Origin: Xylophilus sp.
GTDB lineage: Bacteria > Pseudomonadota > Gammaproteobacteria > Burkholderiales > Burkholderiaceae_C
Direction: 5' to 3'
NCBI GenBank assembly: GCA_009914555.1
Contig: WNDY01000001.1
Span: 62,001-126,000, forward strand
Length of the DNA: 64,000 nt
In this document: in pieces, positions 1-8,450 of the stretch
Layout: every line of letters starts with the position of its first letter
Position numbering within the stretch: the first letter of the stretch is position 1
Program-made: the position numbers and the translations under genes
The notes under the pieces: model-generated
The model's database searches: none
Seen by the model: only the letters and a program-made list of their open reading frames with translations
What the model was told of the DNA's origin: nothing

Positions 1-2
1 TC

Positions 3-536
3 CACTACAACCACGGCATGGGCGGCCAGGGCTGCGCCCTCGTGCGCGCACGATGGCGCCGCGATGTGCTGGCGGAGGAATCCGATCCGCTCGACGGCCG
101 CGGCCCGCGCACGCTGCCGGCCGGCACCCGGCCGGTGCTGGCCTATCTGCATGTGGGCATCAACGACGTGGCCTACAGCGTGCCGCTCCAGCAGATGCAG
201 GACGCCTTCCTGTATTTCGCGGCTTCCACCGCCCGGCACGGCATCACGCTGGTCGTCGACAACATCGGCGCCTTCCAGGGCATGCACGGCGCCATGCTGG
301 AGCAGGCCCTGGCTTTCAACGCCTGGCTGCGCGACACCCTGGTGCCGCGGCATCCTCACATGGCCTGGGTCGATTACGCCGACTGGTCCACCGGCGGCTC
401 GGGCGACCTGGGCCGGCCGGCCGAAGGCCGGCTGGTCGACGGACTGCATCCTTCGGCCCGCGGCTATGCCGATTTCGCGCGCTACGCGTGCCAGCGCCTG
501 TCGCTGCCGGCAACCGCCGCGCTGCGCTATCGCTAG
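3..536 (+). CDS. SGNH/GDSL-family hydrolase, 5' end outside the window
   Basis: The reading frame is already open at the left edge, so the N-terminus is missing. The visible 177 residues contain HVGINDVAYS, which fits block III (G-x-N-D) of SGNH hydrolases, and near the C-terminus DGLHPSARGYADFA, which fits block V with its catalytic Asp and His (D-x-x-H). The nucleophile Ser block should lie upstream of the window. Such enzymes are esterases or acetyl-transfer/deacetylation enzymes; the substrate cannot be read here. The gene converges on the cellulose acetylation operon and its stop codon lies four bases from that operon's last stop, so it may act on the same polysaccharide. That link is inference from position only. 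Confidence 0.7.
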   Translation, partial: HYNHGMGGQGCALVRARWRRDVLAEESDPLDGRGPRTLPAGTRPVLAYLHVGINDVAYSVPLQQMQDAFLYFAASTARHGITLVVDNIGAFQGMHGAMLEQALAFNAWLRDTLVPRHPHMAWVDYADWSTGGSGDLGRPAEGRLVDGLHPSARGYADFARYACQRLSLPATAALRYR

Positions 537-540
537 CGGG

Positions 541-1707
541 TCAGACCGTCGCCAGCGCCTCCCACTGCTGCGCCTCGTCCTGGACCGGCCGCTGGAGCGT
601 TCGCTCGGGAATCTCCCAGATGATCAGGCGCGGCGGCGTCTGGCGCCACGCAGGCCCGGCGAAATAGGCGGCAGCGCCGCCGGAGAAGTTGCCGCCGTCA
701 CGGCCGAAGTTCGCCACGGGCGTGCGCAGCGCATGGGCGAGAAAGCCGGCGAAGCCGGCATTGCGCGAAAACGAGGTGCCGAGCAGCGCCGTGCGCGGCA
801 GGCCGGCGTCGCCGAACAGATCGTCCTCGGTCGCCGTGCCGCCGGTGCCGGCGCCGACAGCGTCGAAGCGCACGGCCCGCGCCGTTTCGGCCTGCGGCTG
901 CCAGCGCAGCGGCAGCCTGTCGATGCCGGCCAGGCGCACCAGATCGCCGGGGCGCACGGCAGCCGGCTCGCGCACGATCTCGTACGACTGCGGCGGCGCG
1001 GGCTGCCAGCCCTGGGCGCGCACCGCCCGGGCGACGGCTTCGGCCGCGCGCTGGGCGCCGTCCTCGTTCCAGTGGGTGTCGGTGCGGAAGAAGGCGTCGG
1101 TGCCTTGCTGCTGCAATGCCGCGAGCGCGGGCGCGAGGTCGACCGCCGGCACGCCGGCGGCGCGCAACGTTTCCATCCAGCGCTGCACGCGGCCGTCGAA
1201 CGCTGCCGCACGCCGAAGGCCGCAGAGCCGGTCGTGCGCGATGCGGCTCTTGTCGGGAACCACCGCAACCAGGAGGTGGATGCCGCGGTGCTGCAGTGCC
1301 TGGTGCAGCCGGGCGACCACCTCGGCGCGCCGGCGTGCATGGGTTTCGCCGTCCGGATGCGGCATCAGCTCCTCGGCCAGGAACAGCCAGCCCGGGCAGC
1401 CCTGCCGCACCTGGGGCCCGAGGTCGCGCAGCAGCAGCCAGCCGGCCGCCCGTTCGGCGTCGGCCGCGATGCGCGCCGGCGGCGCCTGGCCCAGCGCATC
1501 GGCGACGCCGCGCGTGGTCCGGCCGTCGAGGAATGCTTCCCGCGTGACGGGCGCAGGCAACAGGTCGAGCTGCCCGGTCGCCACGGCCCAGGCGGTGCCG
1601 GCGAGCCCGGCGGCCAGCGTCAGCAGCAGCACGACGCCTGCCGCCGCCGTGGCGGCGCGCGGCGCCGCAGGCGGCGGCGGGGCAAACGCGTCGGAGGAAG
1701 AGGCCAT
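541..1707 (-). CDS. AlgX/AlgJ-like O-acetyltransferase (WssI-like), last gene of cellulose operon
   Basis: Protein of 388 residues with one N-terminal membrane segment (about residues 20-42) and a periplasmic SGNH-like domain. FFRTDTHWNEDGA (Asp210, His212) matches the catalytic Asp-His pair of AlgJ/AlgX proteins, and LLGTSFS near residue 320 supplies the Ser nucleophile. In this family acetyl groups exported by an MBOAT protein are placed on an exopolysaccharide. The MBOAT gene lies 15 bases upstream on the same strand, followed in the upstream direction by algF- and wssF-like genes. This matches the wssF-G-H-I tail of the Pseudomonas fluorescens wss operon, whose product is acetylated cellulose. 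Role on cellulose is inferred from the operon. Confidence 0.8.
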   Translation of the reverse strand: MASSSDAFAPPPPAAPRAATAAAGVVLLLTLAAGLAGTAWAVATGQLDLLPAPVTREAFLDGRTTRGVADALGQAPPARIAADAERAAGWLLLRDLGPQVRQGCPGWLFLAEELMPHPDGETHARRRAEVVARLHQALQHRGIHLLVAVVPDKSRIAHDRLCGLRRAAAFDGRVQRWMETLRAAGVPAVDLAPALAALQQQGTDAFFRTDTHWNEDGAQRAAEAVARAVRAQGWQPAPPQSYEIVREPAAVRPGDLVRLAGIDRLPLRWQPQAETARAVRFDAVGAGTGGTATEDDLFGDAGLPRTALLGTSFSRNAGFAGFLAHALRTPVANFGRDGGNFSGGAAAYFAGPAWRQTPPRLIIWEIPERTLQRPVQDEAQQWEALATV

Positions 1708-1722
1708 GGTCAGAACACGTTT

Positions 1723-3129
1723 TCAGAACTGGAAGTACAGGAACGGCACGGCGCCGCGGCTGGCGATCAGCGCGAAGGAGGCGAGGAAGGCCGGCAGCGG
1801 CCACAGCACCGCGACCGCGGCGAGCCGCCGGCCGGCACGGGCGGCCAGCCGTGCGCCCACGGTGGGCCAGAGCACGCAGAACACGCCGAGCGCCGCGGCC
1901 ACGCCGTGGGCCGGCCGCAGAGTGGCATGCAGCACGTCGCCGAGGGCCAGGCCCTGCAGCCCGAACTGGCCCGCGTACATGCGCAGCGCCACCTGCAGGT
2001 CGGGTGCGCGGAACAGGGTCCATGCCAGCATGACGAACACCAGCGTCGCGGCGCGGGCCAGCCAGGGCGGCACCGGTGCGCGGTCGCTCGGCCAGGCGCG
2101 TGCCAGGCAGAGGGCTGCGCCATGGGCCGTGCCCCAGAGCACAAAGTTCCAGCTGTCGCTGCCGTGCCAGAGCCCGGCGATGGCCATGGTCAGCAGCAGA
2201 TTGCGGTAGGTGGCCCGCCGGCCGCCCCGGTTGCCGCCGAGCGGAATGTAGAGGTAATCGCGGATCCAGCTCGACAGCGACAAGTGCCAGCGCCGCCAGA
2301 AGTCCTGGATGCTGCGCGCCAGGTAGGGATGGTGGAAGTTCTCGGGGAAGTGGAACCCCAGCATCTGGCCGATGCCGATGGCCATCGCGCTGTAGCCGGC
2401 GAAATCGAAGAAGAGCTGCAGCGTGTAGGCCCCGCAGCCGATCCAGGCATCGGCCAGCGAGGGGGCGGCCTGCGCGAACACCGCGTCGGCCACCGGCGCC
2501 AGCGTGTCGGCGATCAGCACTTTCATGCTCATGCCGATCATGAAGCGGCGCGCGCCGGCGGCGATGCCGTCCCAGCCGAAGCGCCGCGCCGCGATGTCGT
2601 GCTGGACCCAGGCGTAGCGGATGCTCGGGCCGGCGATAAGCTGGCCGAACATGGCCTTGTAGGCCGCGAAATCGACGAAGCTGCGCTGCGCCGCCACCGT
2701 GCCGCGGTAGACGTCCACCAGGTAGGAGATCGCCTGCAGCACGATGAACGACAGCCCGATCGGCAGCGCCACGCGCTGCCAGGGCAGCGGTGCGGCGCCG
2801 GCCCAGCCGAGCGCGGCGTTCAGCGTATCCGCCAGCAGGTTCGCGTACTTGTACCAGCACAGCGTGCCGGCCAGCACCACGATCAGCGCGGCCAGCAGCG
2901 ACCGTGCGGCACGGCGGTTCGCCGCCGCGGCAGCGAGCCCCAGCCCGCCGAGCCAGGTCAGCACCGTCAGGCCGATGAACAGCAGCAGGAAGACCGGGCT
3001 CCACCAGCCGTAGAACACCCAGCTCGCGCCGAGCAGCACGGCGTTGCGGCCGCCGCGCGGGCTCAGCGCATAGACGGCCAGGAACAGCGGGAAGAAGAGG
3101 AGCAGGAACTCGAGGGAGGCGAAGACCAT
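1723..3129 (-). CDS. MBOAT membrane O-acyltransferase (AlgI/WssH-like)
   Basis: Multi-pass membrane protein of 468 residues beginning MVFASLEFLLLFFPLFLAVY, as AlgI-type proteins do. The motif LWHGSDSWNFVLWGTAHG contains the conserved MBOAT histidine (W-H-G ... W-N-F-x-x-W-G). WRRWHLSLSSWIRDYLYIPL is the second family signature. AlgI-type proteins carry an acetyl group across the inner membrane to periplasmic transferases such as AlgX/AlgJ. Length is normal for the family. It sits between the algF-like and algX-like genes with short gaps and is surely co-transcribed. Probable job: acetyl donor export for cellulose acetylation. Confidence 0.87.
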   Translation of the reverse strand: MVFASLEFLLLFFPLFLAVYALSPRGGRNAVLLGASWVFYGWWSPVFLLLFIGLTVLTWLGGLGLAAAAANRRAARSLLAALIVVLAGTLCWYKYANLLADTLNAALGWAGAAPLPWQRVALPIGLSFIVLQAISYLVDVYRGTVAAQRSFVDFAAYKAMFGQLIAGPSIRYAWVQHDIAARRFGWDGIAAGARRFMIGMSMKVLIADTLAPVADAVFAQAAPSLADAWIGCGAYTLQLFFDFAGYSAMAIGIGQMLGFHFPENFHHPYLARSIQDFWRRWHLSLSSWIRDYLYIPLGGNRGGRRATYRNLLLTMAIAGLWHGSDSWNFVLWGTAHGAALCLARAWPSDRAPVPPWLARAATLVFVMLAWTLFRAPDLQVALRMYAGQFGLQGLALGDVLHATLRPAHGVAAALGVFCVLWPTVGARLAARAGRRLAAVAVLWPLPAFLASFALIASRGAVPFLYFQF

Positions 3130-3192
3130 GGCGAGGGGCGCGGCGCGCGGCCACCGGCAGCGCCGCAGGCGCTGCGGGCCGGTGCCGCAGGT

Positions 3193-3858
3193 TCATCGTG
3201 CGATGCTGTCGACGGTGAAAATCAGGCGCGACGGCCTTGCCCCCGCAGGCACGAGCAGCAGGCTGTAGCGCTCGCCCGCCTTCAATGCCCCGAGGTCCAC
3301 CGGGGCGCCGCGCGGTTTGCCTTCGCAGGTGGCCTGCACGGCCAGGGACAGGGGGTTCACCATGCGCCGCTGCACCGTCCTGTCAGCCACGCCCTTGAAA
3401 AGCGCCACGGCCCGGGCCGCGGTCTCCAGCCCCGCACCCTTGCAGGCGGCGTCGAAGTTGTAGAAGGCGATGCTCGACTTGAGCGCATTGAAATCGTCCG
3501 GAGATTCGCTGACCACGGAGGTCGCGATGCTCTTGCCGTCGGCGCCCGGCAGGGCCAGCACGGTGGCAAAGGCGCTGGGCGCGGTCTGGACGCTGACCTT
3601 GCCGACCTTGCCGCCACCCTCGAAGCTTCCTGCGATGGTGGTGCCGGGCTTGACCGGGAGGTATTCGGACACCGGCTTGTCGGCCGGCAGCGCCAGGCGG
3701 GCCTTGCCCGACACCACGTCCAGCCGCTGCGGCGTGGCGTTGACGAAGCGCACGAAGGCGGCGTCCTGCGCGGGGCCGGTGTCGTACAGGGCGGTACCGG
3801 CGGCCTGGGCCGCCGCGCAGCCGGCAGCCGTGATGGCCATCAGGGCGAGGTGCTTCAT
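3193..3858 (-). CDS. AlgF-like periplasmic O-acetylation protein (WssG-like)
   Basis: Protein of 221 residues with a signal peptide (MKHLALMAITAAGCAAAQAA). The mature part resembles AlgF: LYDTGPAQDAAFVRFVNATP near the start, IAFYNFDAACKGAG in the middle and a beta-rich C-terminus ending FTVDSIAR. AlgF is a small periplasmic partner needed for alginate acetylation, and WssG is its cellulose counterpart. The ATG overlaps the TGA of the wssF-like gene (ATGA, 3855-3858), which both fixes the start and implies translational coupling. A longer open frame upstream is only the antisense-free shadow of wssF and has no signal peptide. Confidence 0.78.
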   Translation of the reverse strand: MKHLALMAITAAGCAAAQAAGTALYDTGPAQDAAFVRFVNATPQRLDVVSGKARLALPADKPVSEYLPVKPGTTIAGSFEGGGKVGKVSVQTAPSAFATVLALPGADGKSIATSVVSESPDDFNALKSSIAFYNFDAACKGAGLETAARAVALFKGVADRTVQRRMVNPLSLAVQATCEGKPRGAPVDLGALKAGERYSLLLVPAGARPSRLIFTVDSIAR

Positions 3859-4508
3859 TTCTTCTTCGCCACGGCGGGGGATTCGGCGATGGCCTTGACG
3901 AGCGCCGCGCCCCATTGCTTGTAGCCCGAGTCGGTGAAATGCTGGCCGTCGACGGTGCGCCACTGCCCCGGCTTGGACATGGTCGTCGAATCGATGTAGC
4001 TGCAGGGCGCGACGTTGGAGGCCAGGAAGGTCGCGACCGTCTTCACGCCCTCGTAGGTCTTGCCGAACTTTCCGCCTTCGGTGCCCCAGGCCGGCCCGAC
4101 CCAGACGCAGGCGGCGCCGGAAGCGGCGATGTCCTTGGTCAGGGCCGACACCTGCTGGTAGGCCCAGGCGCGCGGATAGGTGGGCGCCTTATAGCCGCCG
4201 ATGGTGTCGCCCTGCACGACCACGATCAGGTCGATCTTCTCCTTGGCGATCACGTCCTTCACCGGCTGGGTGGCGGCGGCCGAGCCGATGTACTTGATCG
4301 GGCCGTCGTTGACGCGGTCGGCGCCGCCACAGTGGCTTTGCTTGACGGTGGTCCAGTCGCCCGGGACCGAACCGCAGACGCCGATGCTGTGGACCTTGGC
4401 GCCCGCCTGCACCAGCGGCAGGTGCAGCGAGTCGATCAGATAGCCGGCATTGGACATGTGGCTGTCGCCGATGATGAGGATGCTGAGTCCAGCGAGGGTG
4501 GCAAGCAT
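3855..4508 (-). CDS. SGNH hydrolase-like protein, WssF-like
   Basis: Protein of 217 residues. LIIGDSHMS (residues about 11-19) is SGNH block I with the Ser nucleophile, VVVQGD fits the oxyanion region, and DGQHFTDSGYKQWG near the C-terminus is block V with Asp and His. WssF, the first acetylation gene of the Pseudomonas wss operon, is also a small protein of this fold, and the gene order here (F-G-H-I) is the same. The N-terminus shows no clear signal peptide beyond the hydrophobic strand that leads into GDS, so its compartment is uncertain. It overlaps the algF-like gene by four bases. Confidence 0.7.
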   Translation of the reverse strand: MLATLAGLSILIIGDSHMSNAGYLIDSLHLPLVQAGAKVHSIGVCGSVPGDWTTVKQSHCGGADRVNDGPIKYIGSAAATQPVKDVIAKEKIDLIVVVQGDTIGGYKAPTYPRAWAYQQVSALTKDIAASGAACVWVGPAWGTEGGKFGKTYEGVKTVATFLASNVAPCSYIDSTTMSKPGQWRTVDGQHFTDSGYKQWGAALVKAIAESPAVAKKK

Positions 4509-4530
4509 GAAGGTCCTTGGATCGTCTTGG

Positions 4531-7281
4531 CTAGCGCGTCAGGCGCTCGGGAGTGGAGCCGGAACCCGCGGACTCCGGGGTGGCGAGGGAGCGCGGCGAG
4601 CGCGCCGGGGCGGCGAACGGGTTGTCCGCCGGGAAGGAATCGGCCGGCAGGCCATGCCCGGAGGCGTCCGGCGAGGCGGACAGTGCCGGGTCGCGGGCCT
4701 TCACCGCTTCGGCGGCGCGGCTCAGGTAGGCCACGGCTTGGCCGGGCTTGCCCTGCGCGCGCAACAGGCGTCCGCGGGATGCGAGGACGTCCGGGTGGCG
4801 CGGCGCAAGCGTCTCGGCGCGGGCGATGTACTGCTCTGCACCGCGGAAATCGCGCTGCTGGATGGCGAGGCCTGCAGCGGCCGTCAGGCTGCCCACGTCG
4901 TCGGGAGCGCGCGCCAGGACATCGCGGTAGATGGCGCGGGCCTTCTGCGGCTGGCCTGCGTCGTTGTACATGCGCGCCAGCAGGCCTAGCGGCACCGGAT
5001 CCTGCGGCGTCTCGACCAGCAGCGGATGCAGCAGTTCGTAGCCTTCGGCCAGCCGGCCCAGTTTGCGCAGGGCCTCGGCCTGGCGCACCACATAGGCCCG
5101 GCGCAGGGTTTCCAGGCTTTCCCGGTCGTCGCTGTCGAGCTGGCCGGCCTGCGACCGCGCCTGCAGCTGGCGCAGCACGTCGGCCAGGTTGCGGTCGTCC
5201 CCGGCAGCCAGCAGCACCTCGGCATAGCGCAGCTGCAGGCCGATGGTGGCGGCGGCACGGGCCGGGACGCGGGCCGAGCGCTCGATGGCGCTGCGCAGCA
5301 GCGTGCGCGCCCGTTCCGGTTCGCCCAGGTCCACGTAGCCCTGCGCAATGATGCCCAGCAGGTCGGGGTCGTCGCCCACCCGGGTGCCGAGCTGCGACAG
5401 CAGCGCAGGGGCATCGGCGCGGCGGCGGGCGTCACCTGCCAGAGCCAGGGCCTGGTCGGTCTGCACGTGGACCACGGCGCTGCGCTGCAGGCTCGCCATG
5501 GCCGCGGTGCGCTGGCCCGGCGGCACCCGCTCCAGCAGCTGCACCACGCCGGGCCAGTCGCGCAGGTTGCCGCGCAACAGGGCGGTGGTGTAGATCACGT
5601 CCGGCTCGCCCGGATGGCGCTCGAGCAGCGATTCCATGCGCTGCCGGGCGTCGGCGCGCGCACCGGTGCGCAGGTCCAGGCGGGCCAGTTCGAGGCGCAT
5701 CCAGGGGTTGTCGGGCTGCAGCGCGACGGCTTTGCGGAACTGCTCGCGGGCGGCGGCGTCCTGGCCGCGCTTCATCGCCAGGCGGCCTGCGCCGATGGCC
5801 TGCTCGGCGCGCAGCCGGTCGACGTCGAGGCTCGCGCGTTGTTCTTCCGTCAGGTTCTCGATCAGCGCGAGCGCTTCGTCGCCACGGTCCGTGGCCGACA
5901 GCACGGCCACCAGGCCGTTCATGGCGAGCTGGTCGTCGGGCACGCGGGCCAGCACCGAGCGATAGATGCGCTCGGCCTCGGAAAACTGCTTCTGGTCGGC
6001 GTAGACGCCGGCCAGCCGGTTCTCGGCATTGGTGTCTTCCTCTTCCAACGTGATGGCGCGGGCCTGCTGCAGGATGCGCTCGGCTTCGCCGTAGCGCCGG
6101 GCCTCGCGGGCCGCAGCAGCCTGCTCCAGCAGTTCCCAGTAGGTCACCGTGTCCTGCAGGATCTTCCAGCCTTCCTGGCCGTCGAGGCGGAAGGCTTCCT
6201 CGGCATGGCGGCGCGATTCGGCGAAACGCTTCTGCCGAAATCGCAGCAAGGCCATGCCGCCCACCGCATCGGCGAAACGGGGGTTGATCGCGAGGGCCGC
6301 GGAAAACTCGGCGTCGGCCTTGTCGTAGTTCCCGTTCTGGATCTCCGCATTGCCGTCGGCCGTGTGCAGCGCCTCGGGCGCGAGCCTCTTCGGCGCGTCA
6401 GCCGCCGGCGCGTCGCCGGCCCTGGCATTCCTGGCCGCAATGGCACCCCGTCCCGGCAGCTTGCGGCCGCGCCCGGCGAACTGTTCGCGGATGTCGGTGT
6501 CGTCGGGGTTGGCCGCCAGGTATTCGCGGAACAGGCCGGCATACGCGGCAGGCGGCGGGGAGCCCAGCCAGCCGAGGGCTCCGCGCCATTGTTCGGTGGC
6601 CTCGCCGCCGATGTCCTGGCGCTTGGACAGCGCGGCCAGCGCCCGCATGGCATCGAGCCGGCTGCCGGGCGACTGCAGGCGCAGGCTGGCGATGGTCAGC
6701 GCGATCTGGCTGTCGCCCGGATAGAGCCTCTGCATGCGCCGCAGCTCCGCCAGCGCCTCGTCGCGGCCCGCTGGCGTGTAGCCCAGCACCGAGTAGTACT
6801 CTACCGCCATGCGGCCGCGCGGCTCACGGCCCTTGAACAGGGCGCGGTATTTCTGCACCGCCTCTTCCAGGCGCTTCTCACGCACCAGGATGCGGGCCTG
6901 GTCCAGTTCGGCCTGGCTGGCGGGCGTGGCCACGTCGACGTCCTGCTGCAGCTCCAGCAGCTCGGGACTGCCGGGGTGTGCGGCACGCAGCAGGTCGAGA
7001 TAACGGCGGGCCTCGTCGGGCTTCCTGGCGTCCAGCGACAGCCGGCCCAGGCGCAACAGGGCTTCGGCGTTGCCGGGATCGACGGCCAGCAGTTTCTTCC
7101 AGGCCTCGGCGGCACGGTCGGGCTGACGGTCCTGCCAGTAGCGGCCCTGCTGCCGCAGCGTGGCGGCGGCCGCGGGCGACGGGGGCGCTGCAGCAGGTGC
7201 GGCCTGCGCCAGCGCGACGCCGTGCCCGCACGCCAGCAGCCAGGCTGCGGCGATCAGCGAACGGATAGGGCTGCTTCGCAT
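4531..7281 (-). CDS. TPR-rich periplasmic part of cellulose export protein BcsC (no barrel domain)
   Basis: Protein of 916 residues with a signal peptide (MRSSPIRSLIAAAWLLACGH..AQA). From about residue 35 to 850 it is a chain of TPR helices (for example WKKLLAVDPGNAEALLRLGRL and AEFSAALAINPRFADAVGGMAL). This matches the periplasmic TPR scaffold of BcsC, which guides cellulose to the outer membrane. The usual BcsC ends in an outer-membrane barrel. Here the protein stops after a Pro/Ser-rich tail, and the barrel is encoded by a separate gene at 8451-10214. The start chosen is the one with the signal peptide; it lies 28 bases inside the end of bcsZ. The open frame extends further upstream, but only as a shadow of bcsZ and its neighbours. 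Confidence 0.82.
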   Translation of the reverse strand: MRSSPIRSLIAAAWLLACGHGVALAQAAPAAAPPSPAAAATLRQQGRYWQDRQPDRAAEAWKKLLAVDPGNAEALLRLGRLSLDARKPDEARRYLDLLRAAHPGSPELLELQQDVDVATPASQAELDQARILVREKRLEEAVQKYRALFKGREPRGRMAVEYYSVLGYTPAGRDEALAELRRMQRLYPGDSQIALTIASLRLQSPGSRLDAMRALAALSKRQDIGGEATEQWRGALGWLGSPPPAAYAGLFREYLAANPDDTDIREQFAGRGRKLPGRGAIAARNARAGDAPAADAPKRLAPEALHTADGNAEIQNGNYDKADAEFSAALAINPRFADAVGGMALLRFRQKRFAESRRHAEEAFRLDGQEGWKILQDTVTYWELLEQAAAAREARRYGEAERILQQARAITLEEEDTNAENRLAGVYADQKQFSEAERIYRSVLARVPDDQLAMNGLVAVLSATDRGDEALALIENLTEEQRASLDVDRLRAEQAIGAGRLAMKRGQDAAAREQFRKAVALQPDNPWMRLELARLDLRTGARADARQRMESLLERHPGEPDVIYTTALLRGNLRDWPGVVQLLERVPPGQRTAAMASLQRSAVVHVQTDQALALAGDARRRADAPALLSQLGTRVGDDPDLLGIIAQGYVDLGEPERARTLLRSAIERSARVPARAAATIGLQLRYAEVLLAAGDDRNLADVLRQLQARSQAGQLDSDDRESLETLRRAYVVRQAEALRKLGRLAEGYELLHPLLVETPQDPVPLGLLARMYNDAGQPQKARAIYRDVLARAPDDVGSLTAAAGLAIQQRDFRGAEQYIARAETLAPRHPDVLASRGRLLRAQGKPGQAVAYLSRAAEAVKARDPALSASPDASGHGLPADSFPADNPFAAPARSPRSLATPESAGSGSTPERLTR

Positions 7282-8444
7282 GGCGTTTTCGAGGCCGGCA
7301 CGAGGGCGCCGGCCCGGGAGAACCGGTAGCGCCCGTCCAGCCATCCCAGGCCGAACAGTGAGAGCACGATGTCGTAGTAGGGGGGCTGGCGCTGCTGCAC
7401 GTTCTGCGGCAGAAGCGCCTGCTGAAGTCCGTCGACGGCGCGCTGGCGTTGGCGCGCCAGCACCTCTGCGGCGCCGGCGGCGCGCAGCATCGGCAGCATG
7501 GCGGCCGAAAAGCCGAACGGCCCCCTGCCCTGCGTGACGCCGGTCGAGACGGTGACGGATTCGGGCGGAAAGCCGTCGGCCACGGTCGTCCGCAACTGGC
7601 CGCGCAGCGCCGCGCGCATCGGCTTCGCCAGCGCATCGGAGCCCGGTGTGACGCCGGCCCACAGGTAGGTGCGGATGGCGTCGTAGCTGCCGACGTCGCC
7701 TTTCTCGGGGTGTTTGCCGAAGCTGCCCTGGCCCGCCGCATCGAGCGTGAAGGAGGCCCAGTCCGGCGCGAAGCCCGAGGGCCGGGTCACGGCGTCGTAG
7801 AGCGTGGCGGTGTTGCGCGCCACCGCGCCCCAGGGGCCGGCCGGCGACGCGGCCTCCAGGCGGCGCAGCACCGGCGGCGGCTGGTAGCTGGGATTGAAGA
7901 TCCAGCGATCGGGACCGGTGTGGACGAAGCCGGCTTCGCCGGGCAGAAGCATCGGGCCCAGCCCGGGCACGTCGGCAACCTCGCGCTTCTCGATCTCGGC
8001 CAGCAGCAGGCGGGCGTCGCATTCGTAGGCGGGCGCCTTCCACAGCCGCGCCGCTTCCAGCAGGGCATAGGCCATCCACAGGTCGGCGTCGGAGGCGGAG
8101 TTGCCGTCCAGCACCCGCCACGTGCCGTCGGGCGCCAGGCCCCACCGCCAGGCCGGGAGCCGCCCTTGCACCTGCCCGCCCATGAGGTTGTTCACCGTCC
8201 AGCGCCAGAGACTGTCGAAGCGCTCCCGGTCGTTGGCCACCAGTGCGAAAAACATGCCGTACGACTGTCCCTCGGACGAACTGTGCTTCTGCGGCGTGCT
8301 GGCATCCAGCACCCGGCCGTCGGCCTGCACGAAATGGCGGAGGAAGACATGCCACAGCGGCCACGGCGCCGCGCAGCCCGGCGCCGCCCAAGCTGCCGGA
8401 CAGGCGGCGGCAGACAGCATGGCGAGGCAGTCGCGCCGCATCAT
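7254..8444 (-). CDS. bcsZ: Endo-1,4-beta-glucanase of the cellulose operon, GH8
   Basis: Secreted protein of 396 residues with a short signal peptide ending in AWAAPG. HSSSEGQSYGMFFAL carries the catalytic acid Glu (E58) in the context found in BcsZ/CMCax, and SASDADLWMAYALLEA (about residues 117-131) carries the conserved Asp. YDAIRTYLWAG and PYYDIVLSLFGLGW are further GH8 signatures. BcsZ trims nascent cellulose in the periplasm and is needed for normal product. It starts six bases after the barrel gene and overlaps the TPR gene by 28 bases, so all three are likely translated from one message. Confidence 0.92.
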   Translation of the reverse strand: MMRRDCLAMLSAAACPAAWAAPGCAAPWPLWHVFLRHFVQADGRVLDASTPQKHSSSEGQSYGMFFALVANDRERFDSLWRWTVNNLMGGQVQGRLPAWRWGLAPDGTWRVLDGNSASDADLWMAYALLEAARLWKAPAYECDARLLLAEIEKREVADVPGLGPMLLPGEAGFVHTGPDRWIFNPSYQPPPVLRRLEAASPAGPWGAVARNTATLYDAVTRPSGFAPDWASFTLDAAGQGSFGKHPEKGDVGSYDAIRTYLWAGVTPGSDALAKPMRAALRGQLRTTVADGFPPESVTVSTGVTQGRGPFGFSAAMLPMLRAAGAAEVLARQRQRAVDGLQQALLPQNVQQRQPPYYDIVLSLFGLGWLDGRYRFSRAGALVPASKTPCEAALSVR

Positions 8445-8450
8445 CGCCTG

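Noticed and set aside
64-3924. A plus-strand open frame of almost 1,290 codons over the acetylation genes
   Set aside because: It is antisense to algX-, algI-, algF- and wssF-like genes, is Arg/Gly/His/Gln-rich with no domain, and arises from high GC third positions.
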